Of a stretch of DNA of 64,000 bases, positions 49,004-58,523 are shown in pieces. Below the pieces are notes generated by a model, which saw nothing but the letters and a program-made list of their open reading frames with translations, was not told where the DNA came from and ran no database searches. Source of the DNA: Eutreptiella sp. 'Long Island Sound 2002'. Taxonomy: Eukaryota > Euglenozoa > Euglenophyceae > Eutreptiales > Eutreptiaceae. A program made the translations under genes and the position numbers. How positions within the stretch are numbered: the first letter of the stretch is position 1; each line of letters starts with the position of its first letter. The stretch is from the NCBI GenBank assembly GCA_964036045.1, contig OZ038380.1:186384298-186448297 (forward strand). Direction: 5' to 3'.

Positions 49004-49475
49004 GTGCACACACAAGGCGGAACACACAAAAGGCGGCCTGTGGCCACCGCAGGAGTCTTGTTATTTAAGGGGCCACAGGCAAGGCGGTGCACACAGAAGG
49101 CGATGCACACACAAGGCGGAACACACAAAAGGCGGTCTGTAGCCACCGCAGGAGTCTTGTTATTTAAGGGGCGACAGGCAAGGCGGTGCATACAGAAGGC
49201 GGTGCACACACAAGGCGGAACACACAAAAGGCGGTCTGTAGCCACCGCAGGAGTCTTGTTTTTTAAGGGGCCACAGGCAAGGCGGTACACACAGAAGGCG
49301 GTGCACACACAAGGCGGAACACACAAAAGGCGGCCTGTGGCCACCGCAGGAGTCTTGTTATTTAAGGGGCCACAGGTAAGGCGGGACACACAAAAGGCGG
49401 TGCACACACAAGGCGGTGCACACAAAAGGCGGTCTGTGGCCAACGCAGGAGTCATGTTATTTAGGGGGGGTGCGG
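49004..49475. repeat. 99-bp satellite, about 4.5 units
   Basis: GGCGGYCTGTRGCCACCGCA begins units at 49032, 49131, 49230, 49329 and 49428, exactly 99 bp apart. Each unit also contains AGGAGTCTTGTTATTTAAGG and three to four AAGGCGGNRCACACA sub-repeats. Because 99 is a multiple of three, long frames stay open on both strands; they are not taken as genes. Confidence 0.95.
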
Positions 49476-49533
49476 GGGCTGGCCCCCGCGTCGAGCGAAA
49501 AGAGCCGTCTGTCGAGCGAAGCGGGCCGAAGGT

Positions 49534-49584
49534 AGGGGGGGGAGGTAGGGTGGGGGAGGTAGGGGGGGGAGGTAGGGGGGGGCA
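49534..49584. repeat. Second G-rich tract
   Basis: GGTAGGGGGGGGA-like units, the same motif as 48786-49003, so the 99-bp satellite is bracketed by this G-rich repeat. Confidence 0.88.
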
Positions 49585-49585
49585 A

Positions 49586-50900
49586 CTTCGTGCATACTAT
49601 CCGTGGATCCGGTTGGAATGTCCCAGGGTGCCCAAAATGCGGAGAAATGAGCGAAAAATGTTGTACTAAAAATAGTAACAAATTCGCTACTAAAAATAGC
49701 ACATGCGAAAAACTGAAATCTCCAAACTGAGGGACCCCGGAGGGCAACAGACCTCACCAATGCCACCGCGACACTTATCGGGTGGCTGTAGATTCAGACG
49801 AAACGCGAAACGGGGCCCGTGGGAACCAATTCTAAAAATGGAAATTTTGCTATTAAAAAAAGAACACGTGTGCTAAAAATAGAACGTGGTGTGCTAAAAA
49901 TAGAAATAGCAAGTGGGAAGGGATTTAGCACAACCGGTGGACCCCATTGCGTCCGGCAACCTACAAATAGATCCCATTGCTTCAAAGAGTGGCGAAAACA
50001 AAGCAACAAAGCAAAGTGGGTGAGGAGATCAAATCGAATTAATATCAACTTCATATCCCCCGCAGACCCTGGAATTCCAACCCAGAAGTCCAGGAACGAT
50101 CCCATATAGCGGGGGCGTCGCTCCCGTAGATGCACTTACCAAAGGCTCCACCCAACAAAATTGGAAAGAGGTGGGTTCCTGACAACCATGGTTCCGTGGG
50201 AATCCCCTAAGCAAGCAGCGACCGATTGTGCACACAAAAAAAATGAACATCATCCAAGACTCATCTTGGTTCCAGATGCTCGTCTCATGTCAAAGAAATC
50301 AGGGTGGGGGGTAGTTGGGAGGTTCTGAGCCATGGCACGTGAATCACTGTAACTATGAAGTAATGTTTCTCAGTAAACAGCAAAAATGAGACGCAAAAAT
50401 GGGGTAAAACTGAGGAAGTGGTCAAAAACATCATTTTGGTCAAAAATGAGTATGAAATTCAAATCTGGCATGCCAACAATACCCCCATTTTCCATGTTCT
50501 ATGTTGGAAACACCCAAGGTGGTCCCCTACCCCTACCCGCAGTGTTCTCTTGTACTTTCGAGGCCCGGTACTATGCTTGAGGGATTTTACTTGGTTTTTG
50601 TCTCCGTAAAAAGGCCCTTCTGCGTGCGTAAATTGCCCTTTTTACTTACCACGCTTTTTTCCACTCAGGACGCAAAACACCCCTTTTACCTACGCAAAAT
50701 CAGGGTAAATGCCTGCCCCCACCCCCTTACACCCAAACACAAACCCACATCCCGGGTCCAATGCATGCCATGCGTGCAAGCAGGCATGGAGGCAATTGCT
50801 AGGAGCTTTCTTGCCATTGTTCCAATCATTCAGTCACACATGTCCAAGTGGTATTCCACCACCAAACCTCCAGAGTATGCACAATAGACTTGTACCATTC
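49586..50900. other. Non-coding stretch with CTAAAAATAG motifs
   Basis: No gene recognised. The palindrome-like motif CTAAAAATAG, or close variants, recurs at about 49665, 49690, 49873 and 49897. The region 50600-50720 has several TACGCAAAA/TTTTACCTACGC-type short inverted motifs. Confidence 0.45.
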
Positions 50901-50922
50901 TAAGACAAACATGCGAGAAACC

Positions 50923-51105
50923 CTACAACTTCCCCTTACGCATCACCATTTCCAAGTACTGCTTGGCATTCCCATATGCCTCTTGGCGGGTCCAGGAAGG
51001 CTGCCAGACGTTGAACCCCCTAGCATACAACCCCCAGTCTAGGTTGTTGTTCTGAAGCACTTTGGCCCACCGCTTCCTCAGTGCTCGGCGTGCCCCCCCC
51101 TTGGT
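50923..51105 (-). pseudogene. Transposase-like gene, C-terminal fragment
   Basis: The minus-strand frame reads RRALRKRWAKVLQNNNLDWG, then LYARGFNVWQPSWTRQEAYG, and stops at 50923. It appears to continue the minus-strand gene fragment that ends at 52350, from which it is separated by the 1.24-kb inverted-repeat element. The family is not certain. Confidence 0.4.
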
Positions 51106-52349
51106 ACACGCTAGAATACCCAATCTCGTTCTAGCCCAGAACCAGCTAGAGCGGCTAGAACGAAAAAAAGAGGGGGATACCCCCCCTTCAGGGGGGTGGG
51201 TGGGGGGTCGGGGGGGCAGATGAGGTGTCTAACCTGGACCCGCCTATCCATACTCGGGGGCCCCTATTTTATTTTTCACAATTTCACTGTTTTCACCTGA
51301 TTTTGGAGTCCAAAAGTTTTTCGTTCTAGCGACGTTCTAGCGACGTTCGCTAGAACATCGCTAGAACATTCTAGCCTAGAACACAACTAGAACAAAAAAA
51401 TTCATGCATGTGTCGCATCTAAGGGACACCAAAGTGGGGGTGGGGTGGATGGGTAATACACATACACTAATAAAAACCAACACACTTGACGCATGCATAG
51501 TCATATGTGCCCCCCCCCCCCCACACACACACACTTTGGCATAGGCATATGCACAACGCAACACACAGCACAAGATGTCACGGGGGGGGCTGGGTGGACC
51601 AAAAAAGCACATATTTACAACAATGCTCGACAGGGAATAGCGCGTGTAGGCTATTGAAATGGCCACCTGGCGGCAACAATCATCAAACTGTCGAGAGGGG
51701 ACAGGATCATTGCAAATGCAGCCAGCCCTGGCGCCCCCTGCCGTGCCCTTCCCCCGCAGCTGAAGCTGAGATGTCCCACCCCCTGAACTACAACAAACAC
51801 GCCCTCAGTGTCAAGCTATCAGCCCCCCCCCCCCTCTTTCCATGTTGTGGTTTGGGTTGTGGGGCCCCTGCTTGTTTTGCCTAAGGTTGGGGAGGGTATC
51901 CATTTCCTCTTTGCAGGTGTGCTGGTTTTTTTTTTTATTGCAATGTGGATGTGAAGAAGTGGGTACACAGTGACACCAAGAGGTAGGTGTGTTACTCCTT
52001 CCCTCCTCCCTTGTGCGGTGCTTACTTAACCAATTGTTCTTGGCCTCTTACCCACCCTCCCCACCCTTGACATTGTATGTTGTGTGTTGTGTTGTGCATA
52101 TGCTTTTGCAAAACTGTGTGTATTCTAGGGGGGGGGGGGGTATGCGTATGCATGCGTCAAATGTGTTGGTTGCTATGAGTGTGTGTGTCATGCACCCCCC
52201 AACCCACTGTGATAATTTGTTTTTTTATGTTCTACCTATTCGGCCACTCCAGGCTAGAACGATCTATGTTCTAGGCTACAACGATTCTAGGCTAGAACGT
52301 TCTAGCTAGAGCGTTCTAGGCTAGAAAAAGATTGGGTCTTCTAGCGTGT
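51106..52349. mobile_element. 1.24-kb terminal-inverted-repeat element
   Basis: Ends match as inverted repeats over 30 bp with three mismatches. The left end reads ACACGCTAGAATACCCAATC then TCGTTCTAGC. The reverse complement of the right end reads ACACGCTAGAAGACCCAATC then TTTTTCTAGC. Both subterminal zones are packed with CTAGAAC/GTTCTAG motifs (51125-51400 and 52240-52330), typical of transposase-binding subterminal repeats. No transposase frame is inside, so it would be non-autonomous. It lies between two minus-strand coding fragments. No clear target-site duplication was seen. Confidence 0.75.
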
Positions 52350-53968
52350 GCCACGGGCCCGTAGGGGAGACCCCCGTTTCTTACATCCCCCCTTGAAGCT
52401 CCTCTTCCTAATCTCACTCTTCAACGACCGATGCCTCCCCTCACCCCCGAAAGCACTGAATGCGGATAGGGTGCCCCATTCCCTCGCAATTTCCTCCATG
52501 TGGTCCACCCAAAGGTGGGCCCACAGGGTCACAACAAACCCACAAGCTTTGGGCACGCCCCATCTCGGACAAAGCATTTTGCAACACATTCATATCGCTA
52601 AGGTCCAACCTCCCCTCCTTCCACAAAAGGTCACAGGTCGCTGCATATTTCTCTCCCCACAAGCGCCAACAAGCAGTCCATGTCATTGTAACCGCCCCCG
52701 CTTGCACCGGGATTTATAAAAGATTGTCCCCCTCCAAGTAGTCGGCAATGCAATCCCACCCTTGCCGTTTCACCCACGCCCCCGCGGCAGTTTGCTCCAA
52801 TCGCAGGGCCTTCTTTCCCGCCTTCTCTTGCTCACAATCGGCCGCCGTGGCCGTACGGCTCTCAACCCTGATGTCGTCCCAAAACCACTGCACCCAAACC
52901 AATGCCCTCCCCTTCGTCCACCCCTGGTGATGCATCAAAGCCTTAACCAACCCACTGCCCGCAAATTGCACCAAACGTGCACCCCATGGAGTCCAAAGTT
53001 GGGGGGTCTTTGGAAAGGGAGGAGTGCTGGCAACGTCACCCCCCCTCCATTGCCAAACCGTGAGCAAAATTTAATTTCCCTGCCCAAACGCACCCAAATA
53101 ATGAAGACGGTTCCCCCCGCAAAGCCAGCACACATGTGCCAAAGGATTAATACAGTGGAAATTGCGACACTCCTAGAGGGCAACTTGCGCCTTGGTGTCA
53201 GCAATATTCACACACACAACGGGAGTTGGATACCCTCCCTCATTACAAATTTGCATCGCATTCACAGCCAACACATCAAGGTCCAAATTTTCATGGTGGG
53301 CCAGGTCGCAAAGAATTTGGGTGGTCTCCGAGCCCTGGGGTGGCACCCATGAACCCAAAGGCAGACGGCTACCCAACTCCCCGACCGCAAAGTACTCAAA
53401 AGAGCGTTGCCAAAGTTTGGTGCCATCAATGGAAATCCCCACCAAAACTTCGTTACCTTGTGTTACCGCGGTGTTATGCTGCCACATAAGCTGCAGCTTC
53501 TCCTTCATATTCACCCTGGACCCAATCAACTCACTGCCGCCGGGAGTATGCAACACAAAATCAATGGGGTGGGGGCACCCAAGGTCTTTCGCACGGAGAC
53601 AATTTTCGCCCATGGGCTATACCAAGTGGATGTTGACCGGCTCTACTGCAGCCGCCCTACACTTTGACCCTCCTTCCTCGATTCCCACAACGCTGCCATG
53701 GCATCCAACTCCAAATCCACTTGATGATTCGTGGGGACATTTGTGTACACGTCCACCACAATTGTGACCCTACTCCGCATGCGCACATTCCAATCCTCTC
53801 CCATAATGTCACGCACTGCACGCTGCAAGCTGCTGATCCGGTCACCACGGCCCTTGCGATTGCCCAGGGCCAACTAGTGGAACTGCCATGGATGCAGCGG
53901 CATAATAGAGAAGGAACACCTGGGACGCATGTGGCACAAGCGCGTTGCAGTGCAGTTAGGAGACGCAA
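52350..53968 (-). pseudogene. Decayed transposase-like gene
   Basis: Minus-strand coding-like blocks follow one another with frame changes. 53873-53643 holds SSLQRAVRDIMGEDWNVRMR. 53613-53173 holds GNEVLVGISIDGTKLWQRSF and VCVNIADTKA. 53204-53095 holds LILWHMCAGFAGGTVFIIW, 53067-52714 holds ALVWVQWFWDDIRVESRTAT, and 52589-52350 holds HLWVDHMEEIAREWG and GEGRHRSLKSEIRKRSFKGG. An SIDGT block, a later DTK block, a W/C block and a terminal GEGRH block recall large eukaryotic DNA-transposon proteins (KDZ-like or related), but this is inference. Introns could account for some frame changes; an in-frame TAG near 53621 suggests real decay. Confidence 0.45.
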
Positions 53969-53981
53969 TTACCGCGTTTTT

Positions 53982-54019
53982 GCGTGCGTAATTGCGCCTA
54001 CAGGCGCATTTACGCACGC
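53982..54019. repeat. 17-bp-stem hairpin
   Basis: GCGTGCGTAATTGCGCC and GGCGCATTTACGCACGC pair with one mismatch around a TACA loop. Confidence 0.85.
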
Positions 54020-54086
54020 AAAATACATATATTCTATTGTCTACAGAGGGGACGTTTCTGTCTGGAAGCGCTCCGCGCGGCACAAT

Positions 54087-54124
54087 ACGTGCTGCGCGTG
54101 TTGCTTCATAACACGCAGCACGTG
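54087..54124. repeat. 14-bp-stem hairpin
   Basis: ACGTGCTGCGCGTGTT pairs with AACACGCAGCACGT, leaving a 2-nt bulge and a 7-8-nt loop. It lies 68 bp from the previous hairpin. Confidence 0.75.
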
Positions 54125-54417
54125 CAGAACGCAAACAACACACACATCACGCGCAAAAACGCGCAGAACGCGCAGGACGGCGTTCTAGAGGCATACTTAG
54201 AAGCAGACTTCCGGCACGCGCAAACGCGTAGCACGCGGAGCACGTCACTATTGCACACGCGCGCCCTTTTGGGGGGCCGCGTCCTCACAGTTTGGGTATG
54301 CAGCCTACGCGGTTGTCCCCCAGGGTTCGCACTGGTCCAATGGGTAGGGATGGCAGAGGCTTGGCGGCCATGAAGTTCACGATTGCACCACGCCCGCTGT
54401 CCACCACCTTCTCCTTC

Positions 54418-54885
54418 CTAATCTTCGTCATCCTGCATGTCCTCGTCCTCTTCCCTGTCACTCTCCTCCTCCTCCTCACTCTCTTCCTCCTCATCCTCCT
54501 CCTCCTCCTCCTCACTCTCCTCCTCCGTGTCATCCTCACTCTCCTCCCTCTCGCTTCCATCCTCCTCGGCCTCGTCGCCCTCCTCCTCCACATCCGCCTC
54601 TACCACCCCGGTCACCCCATGTGCCATGGCAAAGCACCCCACATGGTACCACATGCCGCACCCACAACAAACGTAGTGGGTCTTGCCCCGGTTGCAATGG
54701 GCGCACACCCGGCAGCCCGGCATGCGCACCGGCACGTAGATGGGCTTGGCCACTGCCACTGTACAAAAGCGGCGCCGGATAAGGTCCCACTCCTAGTCAA
54801 ACGTGGTACCCGTTCGGGCCTCCCCGAGGTACCGGCAGGTTGCGTATGCGTTGACCACAGCATACCGGAGGACGAACGCACGCAC
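54418..54885 (-). pseudogene. piggyBac-like transposase C-terminal remnant
   Basis: The minus-strand frame reads FVLRYAVVNAYATCRYLGEA, an in-frame TAG (54795-54797), then EWDLIRRRFCTVAVAKP, then a cysteine/histidine cluster (CRVCAHCNRGKTHYVCCGCG, then WYHVGCFAMAHG) and an extremely acidic Glu/Asp tail ending at 54418. The order 'helical VNAY segment, linker, C-x2-C...C-x2-C...H..C cluster at the C-terminus' matches piggyBac transposases. The DDE core upstream is missing. The stop and the truncation make it a pseudogene; alternatively it is an exon of an unrelated PHD/RING-like protein. Confidence 0.45.
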
Positions 54886-54889
54886 CGCA

Positions 54890-55260
54890 TGCGATCACGT
54901 CATCTGACGTCCTATCTGGCGCATCTGGAGCGCCATCTAGTTGACGCCATCCACCCCACGCTATAGCTGGCGGTAGCTGGCGACCACCGGGTTCACCTCA
55001 TTCCCGCTCCGGCGATGCACGGGTCCGGCTTGTGGGAAGTGGACGTTCGTGAGCATTGGCACTACTGAAGCGGTACCCAGAACCCCATGACCATGGTGGG
55101 GCATACAACTGGTCTCCGGTCCACTAACCCCATGTACGGAAGGGAAGACCGGTCTCCGGTCCACTAACCCCATGTACGGAAGACGCCCGTTGACGCCCGG
55201 TGCGAGCCCGGCGGGAGCGTGTTCCGTGCCGTAAAGCCCCGCATCGGCAACCGATGCACC
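54890..55260. other. Unique stretch with a 40-bp duplication
   Basis: A block beginning GGTCTCCGGTCCACTAACCC and continuing CATGTACGGAAG is present at 55111 and again at 55151. No gene recognised. Confidence 0.6.
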
Positions 55261-55261
55261 G

Positions 55262-57240
55262 CCAGCGGAGATTTATATATCAGAATATCAGGAATCAACA
55301 GGGTTTTATTTTCATATTTTTTCCGTCATTTTTTACGCTTCCGTTCTGATATTCACTGTTTTGACAGCTGGCGGTTAGCTCGCGACTTGAGCGTAACCGC
55401 CTGTTTAACTGTTATATACAGATATTTTAGCGCAAATCGTGACGAAAACTCTAAAGTCTTCAGGAATTGCATTGATGCATCCGCAATTTTCACATTCTAC
55501 ACTCGCAACCTTAATCCGAATTTTACAGGATGTCGAAATCGGATTTTCAACTTCGACATCCCCGCACTTGATTTGACCTCTTTCGAATGGACCTACGTGC
55601 TTCCCTATGCACGAATCAACTTTCCTTTAGTCTTGCCCTCCATTGGTCTTAGAGATATGGGCAAAACAAAGTTGATTCGTGAGGCCACTTGTGAGGGTCA
55701 TATCTCGTGCCGCTTGCGAGGAATGACAATAAGAAAACGTGGGATGTATTCACAATACTCCCAACGTAATTTAGGAAGCATTATACGCCTTGCGTTTCCA
55801 CACGTGCGCGCTAGCGTAATGGATCATGGTCAAGAGGGTAGAGTTTGCGTTATAACTCTTTGGCCATGATATTGCGTGCGTTAAGATAACTTTCGAGTGT
55901 AGCGCGCGAGTGTTGGTGTTGCATAGGAACTCTCCTTGAGTTCCTATGAGCGATTGACACAAAGTTATGCCCTTGGAGGGGCATGACATATCGTGGGGGG
56001 AGCTACCTTTTTGGGCAATATGGAGTATGTGCCTTGTGTTGTGTTGCGTGCCCATTTGGCGGGTCCATCGCTCCAAGCCAAACCCGCCAATGGACCTCAT
56101 ATTATGCAAGCCCCTTCTCCATACTCCCTACAATCAATTGCAAGCCTAACCTCCGTGAAGGGAAGCTTGTGTGGCGATCCCGAAGCGATGCGTTGGGAGC
56201 AAGGTGTGTGTTTTGCAATTTTCCATAATTTCATGTGCCCACTTGGGAAGTAGCGCTCGGGACCTTTCAAAGCGCCCCAAGTGGAGCACATATGTGGAAT
56301 CAAAGGTCATTGGTGTCAAGTCATTATGTTTAGAAGGATTAGTTGATTGCACGATCCAAGCCGAAGATATGATAATATAATTGTGCACCCTTCAAGGCAC
56401 TTTTGTGTATCTTAGTGCCAATTTTGCCGTTTTTGGCCCGTCATGATGTCAAGTGGCGACCATGTATTTCAACGTTGCGGTCAATTGACATCATGACCCA
56501 AGTATGATATGAGGGTACATACTTCGGTGCCCAACATATCTTGGACCCGGCGAATAACTCCTCTTGGGCTTGGCACACCGTGGCCGCCATGTTGGCGATT
56601 TGGGACTATCCCAAATCATGGGCTCACTTGGCGACCCTGCCATTCCCAAAACCAGAGGAGTTGGGCGACGCCCAAAAGATATGTTGGACACACATGACTT
56701 GATACCAATCGTATGGCACACTCTGGTCCAAGTCGGGCATGTGCCTCATTTGCCCCAACCATGAGTGTGCGCATTTTTGGCCATTCTGAGCAATTTTACA
56801 TATTTTCTGCCCGCCGTGCACTATGTTCAGCCCACCCGTGCAACCCGGACGCATGGACCAATTGACCATATATGACATGGGTGTTATGTATATTGGTCCC
56901 CATGGTTCACACACCACGTGGGCGAAGCGGAGCAACCTTCGTTAAGGCGCTAGCCCAAAGTGGGTGTGGGCAGTTTTGCCATTTAGGCATTTGTGGACGC
57001 AATTGGGATTGTCACCACGCCGAGTGGCATGGAGATCTATGAGAGCCAAGGGCATGGGAGTCTCTGTTGGACTCCCGATGGATGGCGTATGGAATGGCGG
57101 ATCCGATCTCCAAGCTGGCGTGGAGATACACTATTGGGAGCACCCCGAATTTTGGCTCATTTCAGGCAGCCAAAATGACCCACTTTTGGGACCCCAATTT
57201 CAACCCCCCGTGTGGTCAATTGGCGGCCCCATATCTCCAT
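55262..57240. repeat. Inverted-repeat-dense tract
   Basis: At least a dozen foldbacks occur in 2 kb. Arm pairs (start-end / start-end): 55283-55291/55346-55354; 55370-55381/55389-55401; 55513-55519/55539-55545; 55529-55537/55552-55560; 55610-55623/55668-55681 (14 bp perfect); 55737-55750/55754-55767; 55823-55836/55856-55870; 55922-55932/55938-55948 (11 bp perfect); 56052-56064/56082-56093 inside 56022-56029/56120-56127; 56232-56247/56276-56294; 56440-56452/56485-56497 (13 bp perfect); 56531-56605/56609-56687; 57031-57037/57115-57121 enclosing 57056-57062/57070-57076; 57149-57157/57168-57176. The 55260-55560 part is AT-rich. Open frames here (for example 55219-55869) show no family and are probably by-products. 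Confidence 0.8.
56531..56687. repeat. 157-nt foldback
   Basis: The outer arms CCAACATATCTTGG and CCAAAAGATATGTTGG, the middle arms AACTCCTCT and AGAGGAGTT, and the terminal arms GATTTGGGA and TCCCAAATC around a CTA loop are collinear, so the whole 75-nt left arm aligns to the reverse complement of the right arm with indels. It looks like an aged inverted duplication, a small foldback transposon, or a precursor-hairpin locus. Confidence 0.85.
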
Positions 57241-58523
57241 GCCCACAGGGAGCCCGGACCTAATTTCAAGTTGTGCACTCAGATAAAAGTCTCAGGTCCT
57301 GCCTCCTAACCTGTGAGCCATTGGCCTAGCGCTGGCCGGGCGAGCCACGCGTGGGATTGACGCCAATTGTGGTGATTCTGGCATCATGACCCCACTTGAC
57401 GAATCCGTGTTGCCCTGATGCCGGGACCTCAGAGGGAACCAGGTTGGGTGAGGGCTCAAGAAAGTTCGTACTCGAAGGGCATAGGGTCAGTTGCCTCGTC
57501 CCTACCTCTGGCGGGTCCGGACGAGGGGTCAATTTTGGAGATTTTGGAGCTAACATCAGTTTGGGCTGAAACAGCCCATTTTCAGCTACCAACTCCTAGG
57601 GGGTAATGGCGGAGCCATATCTCCAGCTCAGAGGGGAGTTGGAACCTGCCTTTCGGGGAGCATAGGAAACCACTGTAGGTTGGCCTTGGAGCTGCTTGGT
57701 TCCGAGGAACTCGCCTGTGGCTGGGCGGGACACCCCTCCTACTGGCAGGGTTTCAGGGTCTGGACTGAGCAGGGCATGGGTTGTGTTTGAGCCCCCGCCG
57801 CCACCAGCCACTGAGAGGGTGGGACCTGGGATTGGGACACGAGTTGGGACTGAGTGTCTATTATCCTGTGATACCCTTACCCCAGTCCAGTCTCAACCCC
57901 ATGTGTACATATCCTGATGTGTTGCTGTACATACTTTCGTTCCCTTGTTGCAGAGTGGCAAGGATCCTGAAACGCTTTGTCACATGACACGAGCGTATTG
58001 ATGCCCTTGTGAGCGTACTGCTTTGCCTGCCTCCTCACCTGTGCGTGTCACCGCAGCGTCCCGTGGCCGGCCCCCCACGGGAAGGCGTCAAAAGCGTTTC
58101 ACCGCCGCGGGGTTACCCATCCCCCGCGTGCCACTCGGGGCCACCAACCCCGTGCAGCGCAGCGCAGCAGCGCAGCAGCTCGCAGCTCGCAGCGCGCAGC
58201 GCAGCGCAGCGGCTCGCAGCGCCGCCCAGCGACAGCGCCGAGTGCGTCACGGAGCCCGCAGCGCCGTCCAGAGCATCGCCCTGACCGCGCCGCGACCGTG
58301 AAGGAAGTGGACTGACCAGGACTCCCTCATCAGCGAGTCCTATCGGCCGACCAGCAAGGCCGCACACCCAGTCGCGTCAACCACTTCCACAACCACCGGC
58401 CGACCAGCACCGGCCGCACTCCCATTCCAGTGCTGCAGCACCCGCCTCAACAACAATCACCAGTTCGTTGAGTGGAACGAGTGCACATCAAGGACCTCAA
58501 GACCAAGTACGCCCCCCGCTGCC
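57241..58523 (+). other. Upstream region of LTR retrotransposon (LTR/leader not delimited)
   Basis: Contains no gene. It should include the 5' LTR and leader of the element whose gag starts at 58524, but the 3' LTR is outside the window, so LTR borders cannot be set. A GCAGC-rich low-complexity run lies at about 58150-58235. No primer-binding site complementary to a recognisable tRNA 3' end was convincing. Confidence 0.4.

Noticed and set aside
48533-49669. Pro-rich and Cys-rich frames of 221 and 291 codons
   Set aside because: They arise from the G-rich tract and the 99-bp period, which preserve frame on both strands.
54437-54676. Serine-rich plus-strand frame
   Set aside because: It is the antisense of the Glu/Asp-rich tail of the piggyBac-like remnant.
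55219-55869. 216-codon plus-strand frame as a gene
   Set aside because: It runs straight through several perfect inverted repeats and shows no family or codon signature.
57950-57985. Primer-binding site TGGCAAGGATCCTGAAAC after a TTGCA end
   Set aside because: It begins with TGG but does not continue as the complement of a recognisable tRNA T-arm; LTR borders remain undefined.
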